Source: Amesomyces nigricolor (lineage: Eukaryota; Ascomycota; Sordariomycetes; Sordariales; Chaetomiaceae). From it: 64,000 bases of DNA. The DNA lies in the NCBI GenBank assembly GCA_004802645.1, contig SRKS01000004.1:930001-994000 (forward strand), written 5' to 3'. The notes under the pieces were generated by a model. The model made no database searches and was not told where the DNA came from. It saw only the letters and a program-made list of their open reading frames with translations. Both the position numbers and the translations under genes were made by a program. Positions 32,411 through 43,509 of this stretch are shown here, piece after piece; position 1 is the first letter of the stretch, and the number at the start of each line of letters is the position of its first letter.

Positions 32411-34222
32411 ATGGCCCCCTTGCCTTACTCGGCTGAGCCTTGGCTTGCATCACGGTCGGCAAGCGCCCTCTGCTCTGGCTGGGATTGCCTGAGCGATGCT
32501 GCACAGCTCGGTGTTATCCTTGTTGTTGTCGCGATCTCGATTGTGTTGGGCTACCTCTACTGGCGCTTTCAACTCAAGCCTAATTCCCAAGGAGCTCGCG
32601 GCAACAATCGATCTGTGACAAACGCGTACTGGGAGGTGACGAGAAGAGACCCCAGCACCGTCTCCATCACCATTCATCGGGAGCGACAACCTGAGGACAA
32701 CAACGAGGATGACGGGAGAGTTAAAGAGAACATGAGAACGGAGAACGCCATACTGAGGAACGGCAACGACCAAGCTGAACCACAGGAAGGCATCATCGGC
32801 CCTGCGACGAAACACAGCTCTACGATCGAACAAGTGGGAGATGGTGCTGGTTCAACCATCCATCGAACTTTCGCTCAGTCTGGAACTGGTGGCCCTTTGG
32901 AGATTCACCTGATGCCTCCGCCACCGCCTCCTCCGGCAGTGCTCTGGGCTCCCGCAGCCTTCTCGACTTTTCCCCCTCCGCCCCCATTTGGTCCTTTACT
33001 TCCCAATGAGCCTATACCTGTACCTCCTCCCGCACCTCCGGTATCATTCGGAATCCCTTCGGCATACCAGCCCCCACCCCCGCCCCCGCCCCCGCCTCCA
33101 TACTTCGGCCATGGCCAGGGCCAGAGCCAAGGCGCCATACCATATCTCCAAGCTCAGGCTCAGGGAATGCGCAGCACCGTTCCCGCCTACCCGTCTTATC
33201 CTCCTCCGCCGCCTCCACCTCCTCCACCTCCTCCGCCGCCTCCGCCTCCTCCGCCTCCTCCGCAACCTGCCGAGCCAGCGACTACCCCGAGACACGCCAG
33301 TACCGGAGCCACTCAGAGCCCTCCGCTTACCAAAGTCCCAAGTTGGCGGCGCTGGTTTCCCTTTCGGACCCGGGCCCCTACGCCCGGTCACGCCAGCACC
33401 ATTTCCGGCTCATCTGAACGCGCCAGATCTTCATCGCCTGCGCCGCGTCCACGCCCGCCGGCTCCATTTTCCACCCGCTCAGCCTCTTCAGCACCCCCCG
33501 ACCGTGTTCGCAACCGCGGAAGAGCCGACTCCAGATGCCCATCCACCAGGCGTCGAGCTTCCTCCCCGATGAGGTCGCGCTCCCCGCGACGCTCCTCAGA
33601 GCACCAGCGGCAGCCCAATAACCCATCCCAAACCCGCCGCCGCAACACCTCCCCCTACCAATCCGACTTCACTTACACCTCCCGCTCCACCAACTCCAGC
33701 CTCGAAACTGGAGTTCACAGCAACCAGAGCAACCATCGCCCCTCAAGATACACCACCACCCATTACCCCCATAGATCCTCCCCCACCTATCCAACCCATC
33801 CATCAACTTCAATCCCCCTCCGCAACCTCCGCCACTCCCGCTTCTCCCACCACAATCACAACAGGCGATCCAGCCCCAGCCCCGACATCCAGTACCCCAG
33901 CCCTGAGCGGCGCAGGGCAAGGGTGTCGTTTGATTTGCCCCGCGACAGTGAGGATACTCACACGGGTTATTCAGCGTCTTCGTCGCGGGAGGAGTGGGAG
34001 GAGAGGGGAGAGAGGGGGGGTGGGAGAGAGGGTGGGAGCAGGGGAAGGTATGTTAGGGGGGAGAGTGAGATTGGGGTGAGTAGGGAGCGGAGGGAGAGTA
34101 GGGAGAGGTATCATGGTCGTAGGGGGTTTGAGGAGAGGGGGCGTAATCGGGAGAGGGGTGGTTTGGTTGATCAGGTTGTTGATACGTTTTATCAGATGCG
34201 TCGGGCGCTGAGGGGGGATTAG
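32411..34222 (+). CDS. Membrane-anchored polyproline and Arg/Ser-rich protein
   Basis: A single exon of 603 residues with no family that I recognise. One transmembrane segment is clear at about 31-50 (AQLGVILVVVAISIVLGYLY), preceded by a short N-terminal part with two Cys and followed by a basic WRFQLKPN, so the long C-terminal part is probably cytoplasmic. Residues about 165-290 hold repeated polyproline blocks of 5 to about 20 Pro, suited to bind profilin, SH3 or WW partners. After that come Arg/Ser-rich segments (SRSPRRSSE-like) and a final Arg/Glu/Gly-rich tail with the hydrophobic VDQVVDTFYQMRRAL at the end. The DNA changes from C-rich to G-rich at about 33925. Function is unknown; a link to actin at membranes is inference only. 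Confidence 0.7.
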   Translation: MAPLPYSAEPWLASRSASALCSGWDCLSDAAQLGVILVVVAISIVLGYLYWRFQLKPNSQGARGNNRSVTNAYWEVTRRDPSTVSITIHRERQPEDNNEDDGRVKENMRTENAILRNGNDQAEPQEGIIGPATKHSSTIEQVGDGAGSTIHRTFAQSGTGGPLEIHLMPPPPPPPAVLWAPAAFSTFPPPPPFGPLLPNEPIPVPPPAPPVSFGIPSAYQPPPPPPPPPPYFGHGQGQSQGAIPYLQAQAQGMRSTVPAYPSYPPPPPPPPPPPPPPPPPPPPPQPAEPATTPRHASTGATQSPPLTKVPSWRRWFPFRTRAPTPGHASTISGSSERARSSSPAPRPRPPAPFSTRSASSAPPDRVRNRGRADSRCPSTRRRASSPMRSRSPRRSSEHQRQPNNPSQTRRRNTSPYQSDFTYTSRSTNSSLETGVHSNQSNHRPSRYTTTHYPHRSSPTYPTHPSTSIPLRNLRHSRFSHHNHNRRSSPSPDIQYPSPERRRARVSFDLPRDSEDTHTGYSASSSREEWEERGERGGGREGGSRGRYVRGESEIGVSRERRESRERYHGRRGFEERGRNRERGGLVDQVVDTFYQMRRALRGD

Positions 34223-35382
34223 AAGTGAGTCAATTGTAGGATGTGAAGTTGAGAACAGCTGGGGTTGTGTTCAGAAGGACAGCCGGCAGTTGTTGGAATT
34301 TGTCATGCATATATGGATACCCCGAGCAGTATGGGAGAGGGAGATGTATGGAGTAACACCACGTGTTGTGGGATGATTGTATGGAGATCTGTACGGAATA
34401 CACGTTTGTAAGGTTATACTTGGTGCCTTCACATGACCATTCGTCACATTGGACTGCTGCAAAATGAGCTGCCAAAGAAGGATTACTTAGTAGCCTTTGG
34501 TTGGGAGCTCCGAGGTCAGAGCTGGCCATGGCTTTCTAAGGTTTTAGATTCACATCTAGCAGCTGGAAATAGGAGACAATAATACCTTGCATATTTCCAA
34601 GATTACAAAATGTTCCATCAGCCACAAGCTCCAGGCCGGTGGTGAAGCCCGAGCACAAACCGAAATTCTGAACGACGCGCTCCACCTGGATGGACATCGA
34701 GGAGCGATGACATCATACCACCCTGGACAAGGTTCAGCTGAGAGTTTCGGGCGCGAGGTCGAGGTAGAATCAGACTGCAAAGGTATGGAGCAAAACAGCC
34801 TTGAATCACAAAATAAAAGCTGGGAGACACAAGTTGGGCTGAAATGTGCGAAATGAAGATCTTTGGTCTGAGATCCAGAGAGGACGTCGCTTCCCCAGAC
34901 TGATTGCTGGAGCCGTGTGGGTCCTTAAAGCCTTACGTAACCCAGGACTGGCCTGTGCGGCACCGTCGTCATCTTCTTGGCGGGCGTGCCTCGCCTCGCA
35001 TCACCTGGAACCTGAGCTTCGGCCCACTCACCACTCAGCAACCACATCTCAACCAGCGGCGAATTAGTTTTACCTGAGTTTCCATATCAACTTCTGCAGC
35101 TTCGCGGCCGGTAACCGGCGCTCACACCTCTCGAAAACAGCACCTTTACAATTCTTCCGGCCGCTACACGAACCCAGCGCATCTGCCATCGACTGCCCCC
35201 GGCCCAAGCGCAACCCCGCGGTCCCTGGCTTCCCGAGTGTCTGGTTCCGCCCTCACAGTGCCCTGCGTTTGTCCTTTACCGGCCTCGACCAGATTGACCA
35301 CGGCTCTGCTTTTTATAGTGCGCGTGCGTGCAGCCAGCTCCGTCACCAGCTGTCTGTGCAATCGCTCCGGTCCTCCATCATC
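34223..35382. promoter_or_regulatory. Intergenic upstream of snx41
   Basis: Contains the 3' flank of the polyproline gene and the promoter and leader of snx41. Frames present from 35237 on the plus strand are in a different phase from the likely first snx41 exon. No other element is recognised. Confidence 0.45.
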
Positions 35383-37506
35383 ATGTGGAACGATGAGGAT
35401 AACAATCCGTATGGGAGCTTTGAACGCAGAGACTCCTTTGCGTCCTCTGCTAACCCTTCCTCGCCCATTACCCGAGACTGTAAGTTTATATATACCTCTC
35501 CTCGTCCCACACACTCCATTTGTTGCCGTCAACATCATGGACGACTCTTCGGAGTTTCATAACATTCCGCTTGACTCCCCGGACGAGAATGCTGATGCCG
35601 ACTGGGAAGTAATAGATCCCCGATATGAAGCTCCCAACACACCGTCTTCCACAGCCGAGGAACCACCCCATCACGATACTACAGATGCCGAGAGCGAAGA
35701 GGAGGATGCTGCCCGCTCCCAGGGCGAGCTTGCCCCACGCCGCAAGCCCGGTGGTTACGACAGCCGGGTGGAGCAGATGCTCTACGAGAATCCAGAGCTG
35801 CCTATCCTGATTACGGAGGCGGGGAAGAGCCAGGAAAGCGGGAGATATATTGTTTACACGATTAAGACGGGGGTAAGATTTGGGCTGCTCTGTTTGCGGT
35901 GCAGAACCAGACGCTGACCAGCTGTTTCAGGAGCTTATAGTGCGCCGCCGCTACTCAGAGTTTGCATCTCTTCGAGATGCTCTTACCAGGCTACACCCAA
36001 CACTCATTATTCCTCCGATCCCCGAGAAGCACACCATGGCCGACTATGCCGCCAACCCCACCAACGCGAAACAGGACCAGCAAATAATCGACCTGCGGAA
36101 GCGGATGCTGGCTGTTTTCCTAAACCGGTGCAGGCGGATGGAGCAGGTTCGCACAGATGGCGTGTGGTGGAGGTTCCTCGACCCCAACTCGAGCTGGGTA
36201 AGTTGAAGTCTTGTTGGACAAGGCTCTCTGCTGACTGTTTGTAGAACGAAGTTCTCCATTCCCACCCGGTGTCCTCCATTCCCAAGTCGATAATGAGGGC
36301 GCCACCTTTGAACCCCGCGAATCCCACCCCCGGCCACGAGTTTCTTCCCATTCCCGCCAACTCTTCCAAGCTCAAGTCGCTCCCTGCGGCGCCTCCGGCA
36401 GACCACACCTCTGGCGCCCAAGTCTTTGCTCGCTTCCCACCGGAAAGCAGCAATCTCAGCGAGCAGGAGCTCGACCCCTACTTTACAGCTTTCGAGACCT
36501 CTATCAGGGAACTGGAATCGCTGCTTACGGGTCCGATGGAGAAGGTCAACCGGCGGACACTAAGTCATCTGTCGTCGTTGGCAGCTGACCTCTCAGAATT
36601 GGGCGCCAAGTACAATGCCTTTGCGCTTTCAGAACCCGCATCCCCGCTCTCCCCGGCGATCGAGAGGATAGGACAGGCAGCTGACTCGTCCTACATCGCC
36701 ACCGAGGAACTATTCACTTCTTTGGGGGCGAGCTTCGCCGAGCCGATGCGCGAGAACGCACAATTCGCGGGCGTGATCCGCAGCGTCCTACGGTACAGGG
36801 TCTTGAAGCGGGTGCAGCAAGACCTCACTACGGACGAGCTCAACAAGAAGAAGATGCAGCTGGCCCAACTTGAGCAGAGCGAGGCCGAAGCGAGGAGGAT
36901 CGACCAGTACCTCAGCGGCAGCCAGCAGATCCAACCACCAAGGAGATCGACCAGCATGCGGGAGCCGCAGTCCCACCGCCGCGATGGCTCTAATGAAGAC
37001 ACCGCGTCGATCGACTCGGACTTCCCGCCCACCCACGGCGACTTCTCGTCGGCGCCCTCGGCCAGCATCGGCAAGCCGGAGAGGCCCCCCGCGCAACCGA
37101 CCCATAGGAAGGCGCCGAGCGCGGCGTCGATTACGAACAAGATCTTTGGCCCGCTCCGGCACGCCGTGCAGGGCGTTGTTGATGCCGATCCGGAGAAGAC
37201 AAGGCGGGACACGATTACTAAGACGAGGGAGGCGATTGTCCAGCTGGAGCAGGCCAAGGTCGCGTCTGCGGAGGATGTCAAGGATGCGAGTGGGAGTATT
37301 CTCAAGGATCTGAAGAGGTTTCAAAAGGAGAAGGAGGACGATCTGAAGCGGTACATGGTATGTTATCCTGTGTGAGTTTGGGGAATGGTGGTTACTAACA
37401 TGACACACAGCTCGCGTACGCGAAGAGCCAGATCGAGTGGGCCAAGAAGAACAAGGAGACGTGGGAGGAGGCAAAGGCTGAGGTGGAGAAGATTGACGAG
37501 TCGTAG
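35383..37506 (+). CDS. snx41: Sorting nexin-41 (PX-BAR protein)
   Basis: Exons: 35383-35479 (MWNDEDNNPYGSF.., a start I recall from fungal Snx41 proteins), a second exon ending at 35872, then 35931-36197, 36245-37357 and 37411-37506. The second exon's start is uncertain. Acceptors at 35610 or 35655 both keep frame and give 611 or 596 residues, but they omit the coding-looking SEFHNIPLDSPDENADADW segment, which would otherwise need the ATG at 35537. Snx41 works with Snx4/Atg24 in endosome-to-Golgi retrieval and in selective autophagy. The PX domain is clear: RRYSEF for phosphoinositide binding, then PPIPEKHTMADYAANPTNAKQD and WWRFLD. A long helical BAR-like region follows to the end. Later introns have GTAAGA/GTAAGT/GTATGT donors and GCTGAC or ACTAAC branch points. 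Confidence 0.88.
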
Positions 37507-38263
37507 AAGGCTCGTAAGGAGCGCCGCTGGTGAGGGGCGAGGATGGCCGGTCTGGCTACGGATTACGCTTCAGTGATGATGTTAAAACCCTCAATGTAAT
37601 GTGTTATGGGCAGCGTTGGATCAATAGATGGTTCTGATCCAGTCTTCTGTGATTGCAATGTGGGTCCTTACCCCAGATTCTTGGCGTTCTCAACTTTTGA
37701 TGCCTAAATGAGGCAACATGGGCGACAAAGATGCTGTCCAGCTCTCGTTGTTCAAGAATTTGCATTGTGAAATCTCGTTCCTTTCACGGAAGCTCGTGTT
37801 CCACTATCCAAAACTCACCTGCAAAGAGCACCTAGGATTGAGAATAGCTTCCAATCTTGGACTTCAAGCTGAACGAGTGCCGCAGGTGTGGGGAGGTGAC
37901 TGATAAGATAAGCGACCCAAGCTCTCGGGAAGTGCAACCGTCGCGTCTTTCGTGGCGCATCTCGATCGTCCTCCAGTCCAGCATCAAGTGTCCACAGCAG
38001 TTCCGGCATGTGATTGTCACTTTTGAAGCAGCTTCCAGTTATATTCTCCCCGTTCGTCGATCGCCTGCTAGGCATCTGCGTCTGTTCATTCTCCATACCT
38101 CCCCATCCTTCTCCGCGTCGCTCTCAACCCCTCCAGTCCATCCGTGTCCATCGACGCCGGCCAGCGCCTGTTCCTCCCTCTCGTCGCATCAGCCTGCCAC
38201 GGTCCTCTCACGATTCGCTTGAAGGGTTTTCCCTTTGAAGAAGATAACTACAATACAAACACC
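37507..38263. promoter_or_regulatory. Intergenic, snx41 to capping enzyme
   Basis: A gap of 757 bp with the capping-enzyme promoter at its right end. No gene or structured element is recognised. Confidence 0.5.
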
Positions 38264-39489
38264 ATGGACGAAAGCGCACACCCTCTCCGGGACATAGCAG
38301 CCCCGGGGATCAAGGCGCAGGGGGACCTGCTGCGCGGTCTGCGCATGGAGGTCGCAAACTTGTTGAAGAGGAGCAGCTACAGTTTTCCAGGGGCGCAGCC
38401 GGTTAGCTTTTCGCGGAGGCATTTGGAGGAATTGAGGAAAGAGGAGTACGTTCCTCCTTTCCCTACGCTACACACCCGGCTGACCACCCCAGCTACTACG
38501 TCTGCGAAAAGTCGGACGGCATCCGCTACCTCCTCTACCTGACCAGCGACGAGAACGGCTCCGAGTGCCACTACCTGATCGACCGCAAGAACGACTACTG
38601 GTGGCTGCACCAGCGCAACCTGCACTTCCCGCTCTCCAACGACCACTCCGCCTTCCACACCGGCACGCTCATCGACGGCGAGCTCGTCATGGACACAATG
38701 CCCAACGGCACCAAAGAGCCCAAGTTCCTCGTCTTCGACCTGCTCGCCCTCGACGGCAAAGCCGACCTCCTCTCCAAACCCCTCGACAAACGCCTCGGTT
38801 ACTTCAAAGAACACGTCATGAAGCCCTACAAAAAGCTCTTCGCCGAATTCCCGGGTGAACTCCAATACCAAGCCTTCAAGGTCGAAATGAAGGAAATGCA
38901 GTTCTCCTACGGCATCGAAATGATGTTCCGCGAGGTCCTCCCCAGCCTCAAGCACCAAAACGACGGCCTCATCTTCACCTGCCGCACCTCCCCCTACCAG
39001 TTCGGCACCGACCCCCACATCCTCAAGTGGAAGGCGCCCCACGAAAACACAGTCGACTTCCGCCTGCGCCTCGAATTCCCGCTCGTCGAACCCAACGAAG
39101 CCGAGCGCGCAGACGGCCAAACAGACCCCTTCGTCGACTACGAGAGCGTCCCAGACGCCCGCCTGCTCGTGTTCACGGGCACGGACCGCGGCGCGCCGGG
39201 GTATGACGAGTTTAAGGAGCCGTTGTATCTGGCCGAGGACGAGTGGGAGACGCTCAAGGCGCTGGGGGATCCGCTGCAGGATCGCGTGATTGAGTGCTCT
39301 CTGGATGAGGAGAAGAGGTGGCGGTTGTATCGGTTTCGGGATGATAAGACGGAGGCGAATCATGTTAGTACGGTTAATAGCGTGTTGGAGAGTATCAAGG
39401 ATGCGGTCAGTGAGGGGGAGCTGTTGGCGGCGGCGAAGGGGATTAAGGATGGGTGGAAGATGAGGCGGCAGCAGGGGAGGGAGCATTAG
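38264..39489 (+). CDS. ceg1: mRNA capping enzyme alpha subunit (RNA guanylyltransferase)
   Basis: Two exons, 38264-38445 and 38493-39489, with a 47-nt intron (GTACGT..CCCAG), giving 392 residues, close to the usual fungal size. The enzyme transfers GMP from GTP to the diphosphate end of nascent mRNA in the nucleus, bound to the phosphorylated polymerase II tail and to the triphosphatase subunit. The nucleotidyltransferase motifs are present: motif I EKSDG with the GMP-accepting Lys67, motif III TLIDGELV, motif IIIa FLVFDLLALDG, motif IV NDGLIFT and motif V LKWKAP. A C-terminal OB-fold follows (DARLLVFTG.., RVIECSLDEEKRWRLYRFRDDK). The splice junction falls just before the active-site motif. 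The coding strand flips from C-rich to G-rich at about 39185. Confidence 0.95.
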
Positions 39490-40238
39490 GGGTTGGAGGT
39501 TTGGGGTTTGAGGTTGGGGAAGGCGTTTTTGGGTTGGGTATATCATGGGATTTTAGCTGGTTCGAGGTCATCAAAGGTACCGCTTGGGCTGAACCTGGTT
39601 TGGGCGTTATTGGGATTGTAGCTTAAGGACAAGCTTATCGGTGAGGAAAATGAAGGTCATTCAGGTTGAAGTCATTGCGCTGGCATGACGCGTCTCAGGT
39701 GGTTGTCTGCCGCGAAACTGGCGGGTCCAGAGACTGCCACGCGTTAGGGTTTGAGGGCATTCACGATGAGAGTCACGCGCACACAATGCACAGAATTGAA
39801 ACAACAACAAATTTATTGCTATGTCCTGTGAGCGAGTCGCCTCAACAAGAGCCTGACCACAGCCTTGGATGACAAGACCATGTTACCCCCCAGTTAACCA
39901 CCAGCAACACCTCCATATGGACAATCACCAGCACCAGAAAAAGCACACAAAATCACCAAATACAAACAAAAAGCAGGGAGATAACCAGGTCTGGCATTTC
40001 GTATCAGCCAACCTCCATCCTATCGTCAGGCCCTCTGCCATCCATCCATTGAGGCAGGCATCCCATTCATTCCAAATCTCTCCGTGATATCTCCCATGTC
40101 CCATATCTCAAATCCCTGCCCTTCCACGCGCTCACCCGCGCCTCCAGGCCTTTCCCATCACCCCCCATTTACAATCACCCCCTAGTCCAGCGGCATGCAA
40201 AGCAACCACCCCTCATGCATGACATCCGCAGGCGGGAT
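39490..40238. other. Convergent intergenic region
   Basis: It lies between the 3' ends of the capping-enzyme and mucin-like genes. The right end (40080-40238) is strongly C-rich on the plus strand. No gene is seen. Confidence 0.5.
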
Positions 40239-41455
40239 CTATCCGAGCATGAACGCGCCCACGACAGCGCCGATCGCCAGAGCGGCGACAAACCCGTAGT
40301 AGACATCGGTGTCGGCCGTCTTGCTTGCGCTGCTGGTCACGATGGTCGCGAACAGCGGGGTGGACGACGAGGTGCCGCTGGTGACGGTGCTGCGGGAGAG
40401 GGTCGGGTGCGGGAAGGTGAAGCTGCCGTTGGTCATGGTGAGGGGGTGGGCGGTGCCGGCGGTGCCGGTAAGGAGGGGAGGGATGGTGGAGTTGGGGGTG
40501 GTGAGGTTGTAAGGGATGGTGATGGTTGTGAGGGCGGTGCTGGGGAGGGTGAGGGTGAGGGTGGTTGTGGCGGTGATCGAGATGGTGAGGGGGGCGCTGG
40601 CGGTGACGCCATCGACGGCCTCGGTGGTCATGTCAGTGGTGGAGGCCTCGGTGGTGGAAGTCTCGCTGGTGGCGGAGGTTCCAGTGGTAGAGGTCTCGGT
40701 CGTAGAGGTCTCGGTGGTAGAGACATCGGTGGAAGTGCTGGAAACACCAGTGGTGCTGGCCGTAACACCGTCAAAGTTCTCCGTGGTGGAGATGTCCTCG
40801 GTAGACTCAGACTCAGACTGGGTGCTGGTCGCAGACACAGCGTCGTAGCTGGCACCGGTGGTGACGGTCACAGTCATGGTCACAGTCTTAGCCGCATCGC
40901 AGATAGAGGCCGACTCTGAAGTGCTGAGAAACAAGTCAGGACTTGGTCGCTTGATGAGTGGAAATGGAGAAGCTTACTCAATGGTGGACGAGAGATCAGT
41001 GCCAGTCGCGTCAGCAGTCTGGATAACAGACACGGCAGACGGAGTCGGGTAAGAGGTAGAACCAAGAGCGATAGCGCAACCAGTGCCAGAAATGGCAGTG
41101 GTGTTGTCGATGCGATAAGCGCGAGCAACGACCGGAACAGCGTGGAGGACAGCAGAAGTCTGAACCTCGACGGCAGAGGCCTCGGCACCAATCCCTGCTG
41201 AACTGTTAGCACCGAGGAACATGAAAAAGCATTGAATGAGAGCATACCGCCAGTGACAAGCACCGCAAAGAAGATCAGCATAAAGGTAACCACAGCAGCG
41301 GTGCCAGCAGCGAACCAGGCGCCAGCCCAGTAGGCCTGGAGCTCGCGGTTATACTCGTCGTCAGGGCGCATCTTAGAAGAAGACGCCTCGGCATCATGGT
41401 CGTTATTAGCCCACTTAACCATCTTGGGCAGCTTGACAAGCTCTTTCTCGCTCAT
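40239..41455 (-). CDS. Ser/Thr-rich mucin-like surface protein
   Basis: Three exons, 41455-41248, 41194-40978 and 40923-40239, with 53- and 54-nt introns (GTATGC with branch GCTAACA, and GTAAGC), giving 369 residues. The N-terminus is short and hydrophilic (MSEKELVKLPKMVKW..) and is followed by one transmembrane helix (about 52-70, AAVVTFMLIFFAVLVTG). The rest is dominated by Ser and Thr in TTETS/TTEAS-type repeats, typical of heavily O-mannosylated cell-surface stalks. The C-terminus is a second hydrophobic stretch (VYYGFVAALAIGAVVGAFMLG). With the first helix acting as signal-anchor, the Ser/Thr region should face outward, and the end could be a GPI signal or a second anchor. No family is recognised; a wall-sensor role is speculation. 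Confidence 0.75.
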
Positions 41456-43509
41456 GATGATTGCTGAAAGAGTGAATCTGTTATGATGCTGTTAGCGATT
41501 TGTTCAGTTGCATTTTACCGCTTGATCAGACACCACAACCACCAAAGATGGGAATGAGAAGATCGTTAAAGATGCCCAAAGGCAGGGTATTTCGGAACAT
41601 CTTCCGGAACATTAGGTTCTTGGGATGAATACCCGCAAGACCCGTGGTGTCGGGAGATGACCCGCTGAAGCGAGAGATCCGGACCTGGCTGTCGACCACC
41701 ACCACGCCGACGGACTCCGCCGGTGCAAGTTCCGGCCAGTTGCGGGCAAAATTGAAGCATAAAAAATAGAACTTACTTGATTGAGTGAATGTGATGCCGG
41801 TAATCGACGCAAATTGCTAGAGAACGATGTTGCGCGCCTGGGTTCCGAGAGCGAGAGTCCGGAGTGCGAGCGCCGAGACAACGAGGGAAAGGTTTGGTGG
41901 TGTGGGAAAACAAAAAGAAGGTTCCGCTGGAAGTCGGGAATTTATGGATGTCCAGTTTGGAAGAGTGATTTTGGAAAATGGGTGGCAGAAAATCACACCC
42001 GGGAAGGAGGGAAAATAAAAACAACAACACGCGAGAGGGGGGGGGGGGATTTTCCAGACTTAGGACGAAACCGCGTTCCTTCCCGGACATCTTTCTCTCA
42101 GACATGGGACCATGCCAACAAGAGAAATCGTGAGATGGGGACGGGCCCCCATGGACTCTGGAAGCTGACAATGGAACTTTGTTTCCCTTAGGCTTGTCCT
42201 CAGCCCTCAACGATTACCAGGACACACTTGCTCACTTGCTCACACCCGCCACATCAGTGAAGATTCTAAGGAATTGGTTTTGAATCTCTTCTTCTATGTT
42301 GCAGCTGTTAATTCTTCTTTGTTGATGTTCTTTGCTGGATTGCTTGGACTAGTTAGGGGCTCAAGTATCCAAACTGGCTTCACTTAGATTCTCTTCTTTT
42401 TATGTGCGGGTGGTCTCTCGGGATAAAGCTCGAATGGGAAAGAGAAGAACCACAGAGTCATTTTTTATTGAGCGTAGAGATTATTTTATCTTTGCAAAAT
42501 CTACATGACCCAGTCCACCCCTTTTCATTGTTATCAGGGCCTTGGTTCTCGGTACCTCTGGCGCAGCAACCATCGGAGAGCTGGACTCTGAGAGATCAGA
42601 GCAGAGACTTTACAAAGATTGCTCAAAATTGGGTTAAATACCAGATAAATGCCATGAACCCTCCAGTCCTCCACTTGCCAACCTGAAGCCCGAGTCCCAA
42701 GGAGCGAGGCAGCAGGGAAACATTTGCCAGAAAGTATGGTGAATACGCCAATGACAGCGTTTCCTGTAACACAGCAGCTCAAATGTAAAGACATTTCAGC
42801 AAAAACTCGTATCAACAGGATCTACCACAATGCCGCTGTCAAGCTCCCGAGATGTCCAAGGTCAAAGTAAACAATGCCCCTGAATGCCAAGACTTGTGGA
42901 TTGCCCCGGACCCTGGCCAGCTAGAAAGGACTTGTTGGTCTGAAGTGAAGTTTGCGAAATTGAGCTACAGATTAGTTTGTCTCTAAAGGATACAGGCAGC
43001 ATCCAAATTTTTCGAGACTAGGGGAGGTGATTCTGGGACAGAGTGTTGCCTGATGCTGGTGTTGATTTTGGCCGTCACCAGGGCCAATGCGCCTTCCCGA
43101 TTAAGAGCTCTGCGCCACATGGCCCCACCCACGATGCGAAGCTCCAGGTTTCCCGCCAGAAGCGACGCGACTGGGAGCGCGTACCACAGCTCTCCACTCC
43201 ACTCTCTGATAATTATTGAACAGCTGATATCCAACATATTCAGCATACTCCAGCATCACACCCGACGAATACCCGCTCTGCGCAGCATCGCGATTAACTC
43301 GGTGCAATCAGCAATCGCGGCGTTGGCCAGGGACCTCCGCCAATTACCTCTGAGGTCGCACACACACGCGCCGCCGCCCATCCACTGTCTCGACCCTCTC
43401 CCACTCTCCCAGTCGAATTCGACGGCCGACTCGACACACAAACCATCCACAGCAATCACGATTCGGCCTGGCACCCACGTCGAAACCATCAGAAATTACA
43501 CCGCGCGCC
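41456..43509. promoter_or_regulatory. Divergent intergenic region, mucin-like gene / pds5
   Basis: A 2-kb interval. It holds a run of twelve G at 42037-42048 and short overlapping frames without recognisable content. The promoters of both flanking genes must lie here. Leader introns are possible but not supportable. Confidence 0.45.
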
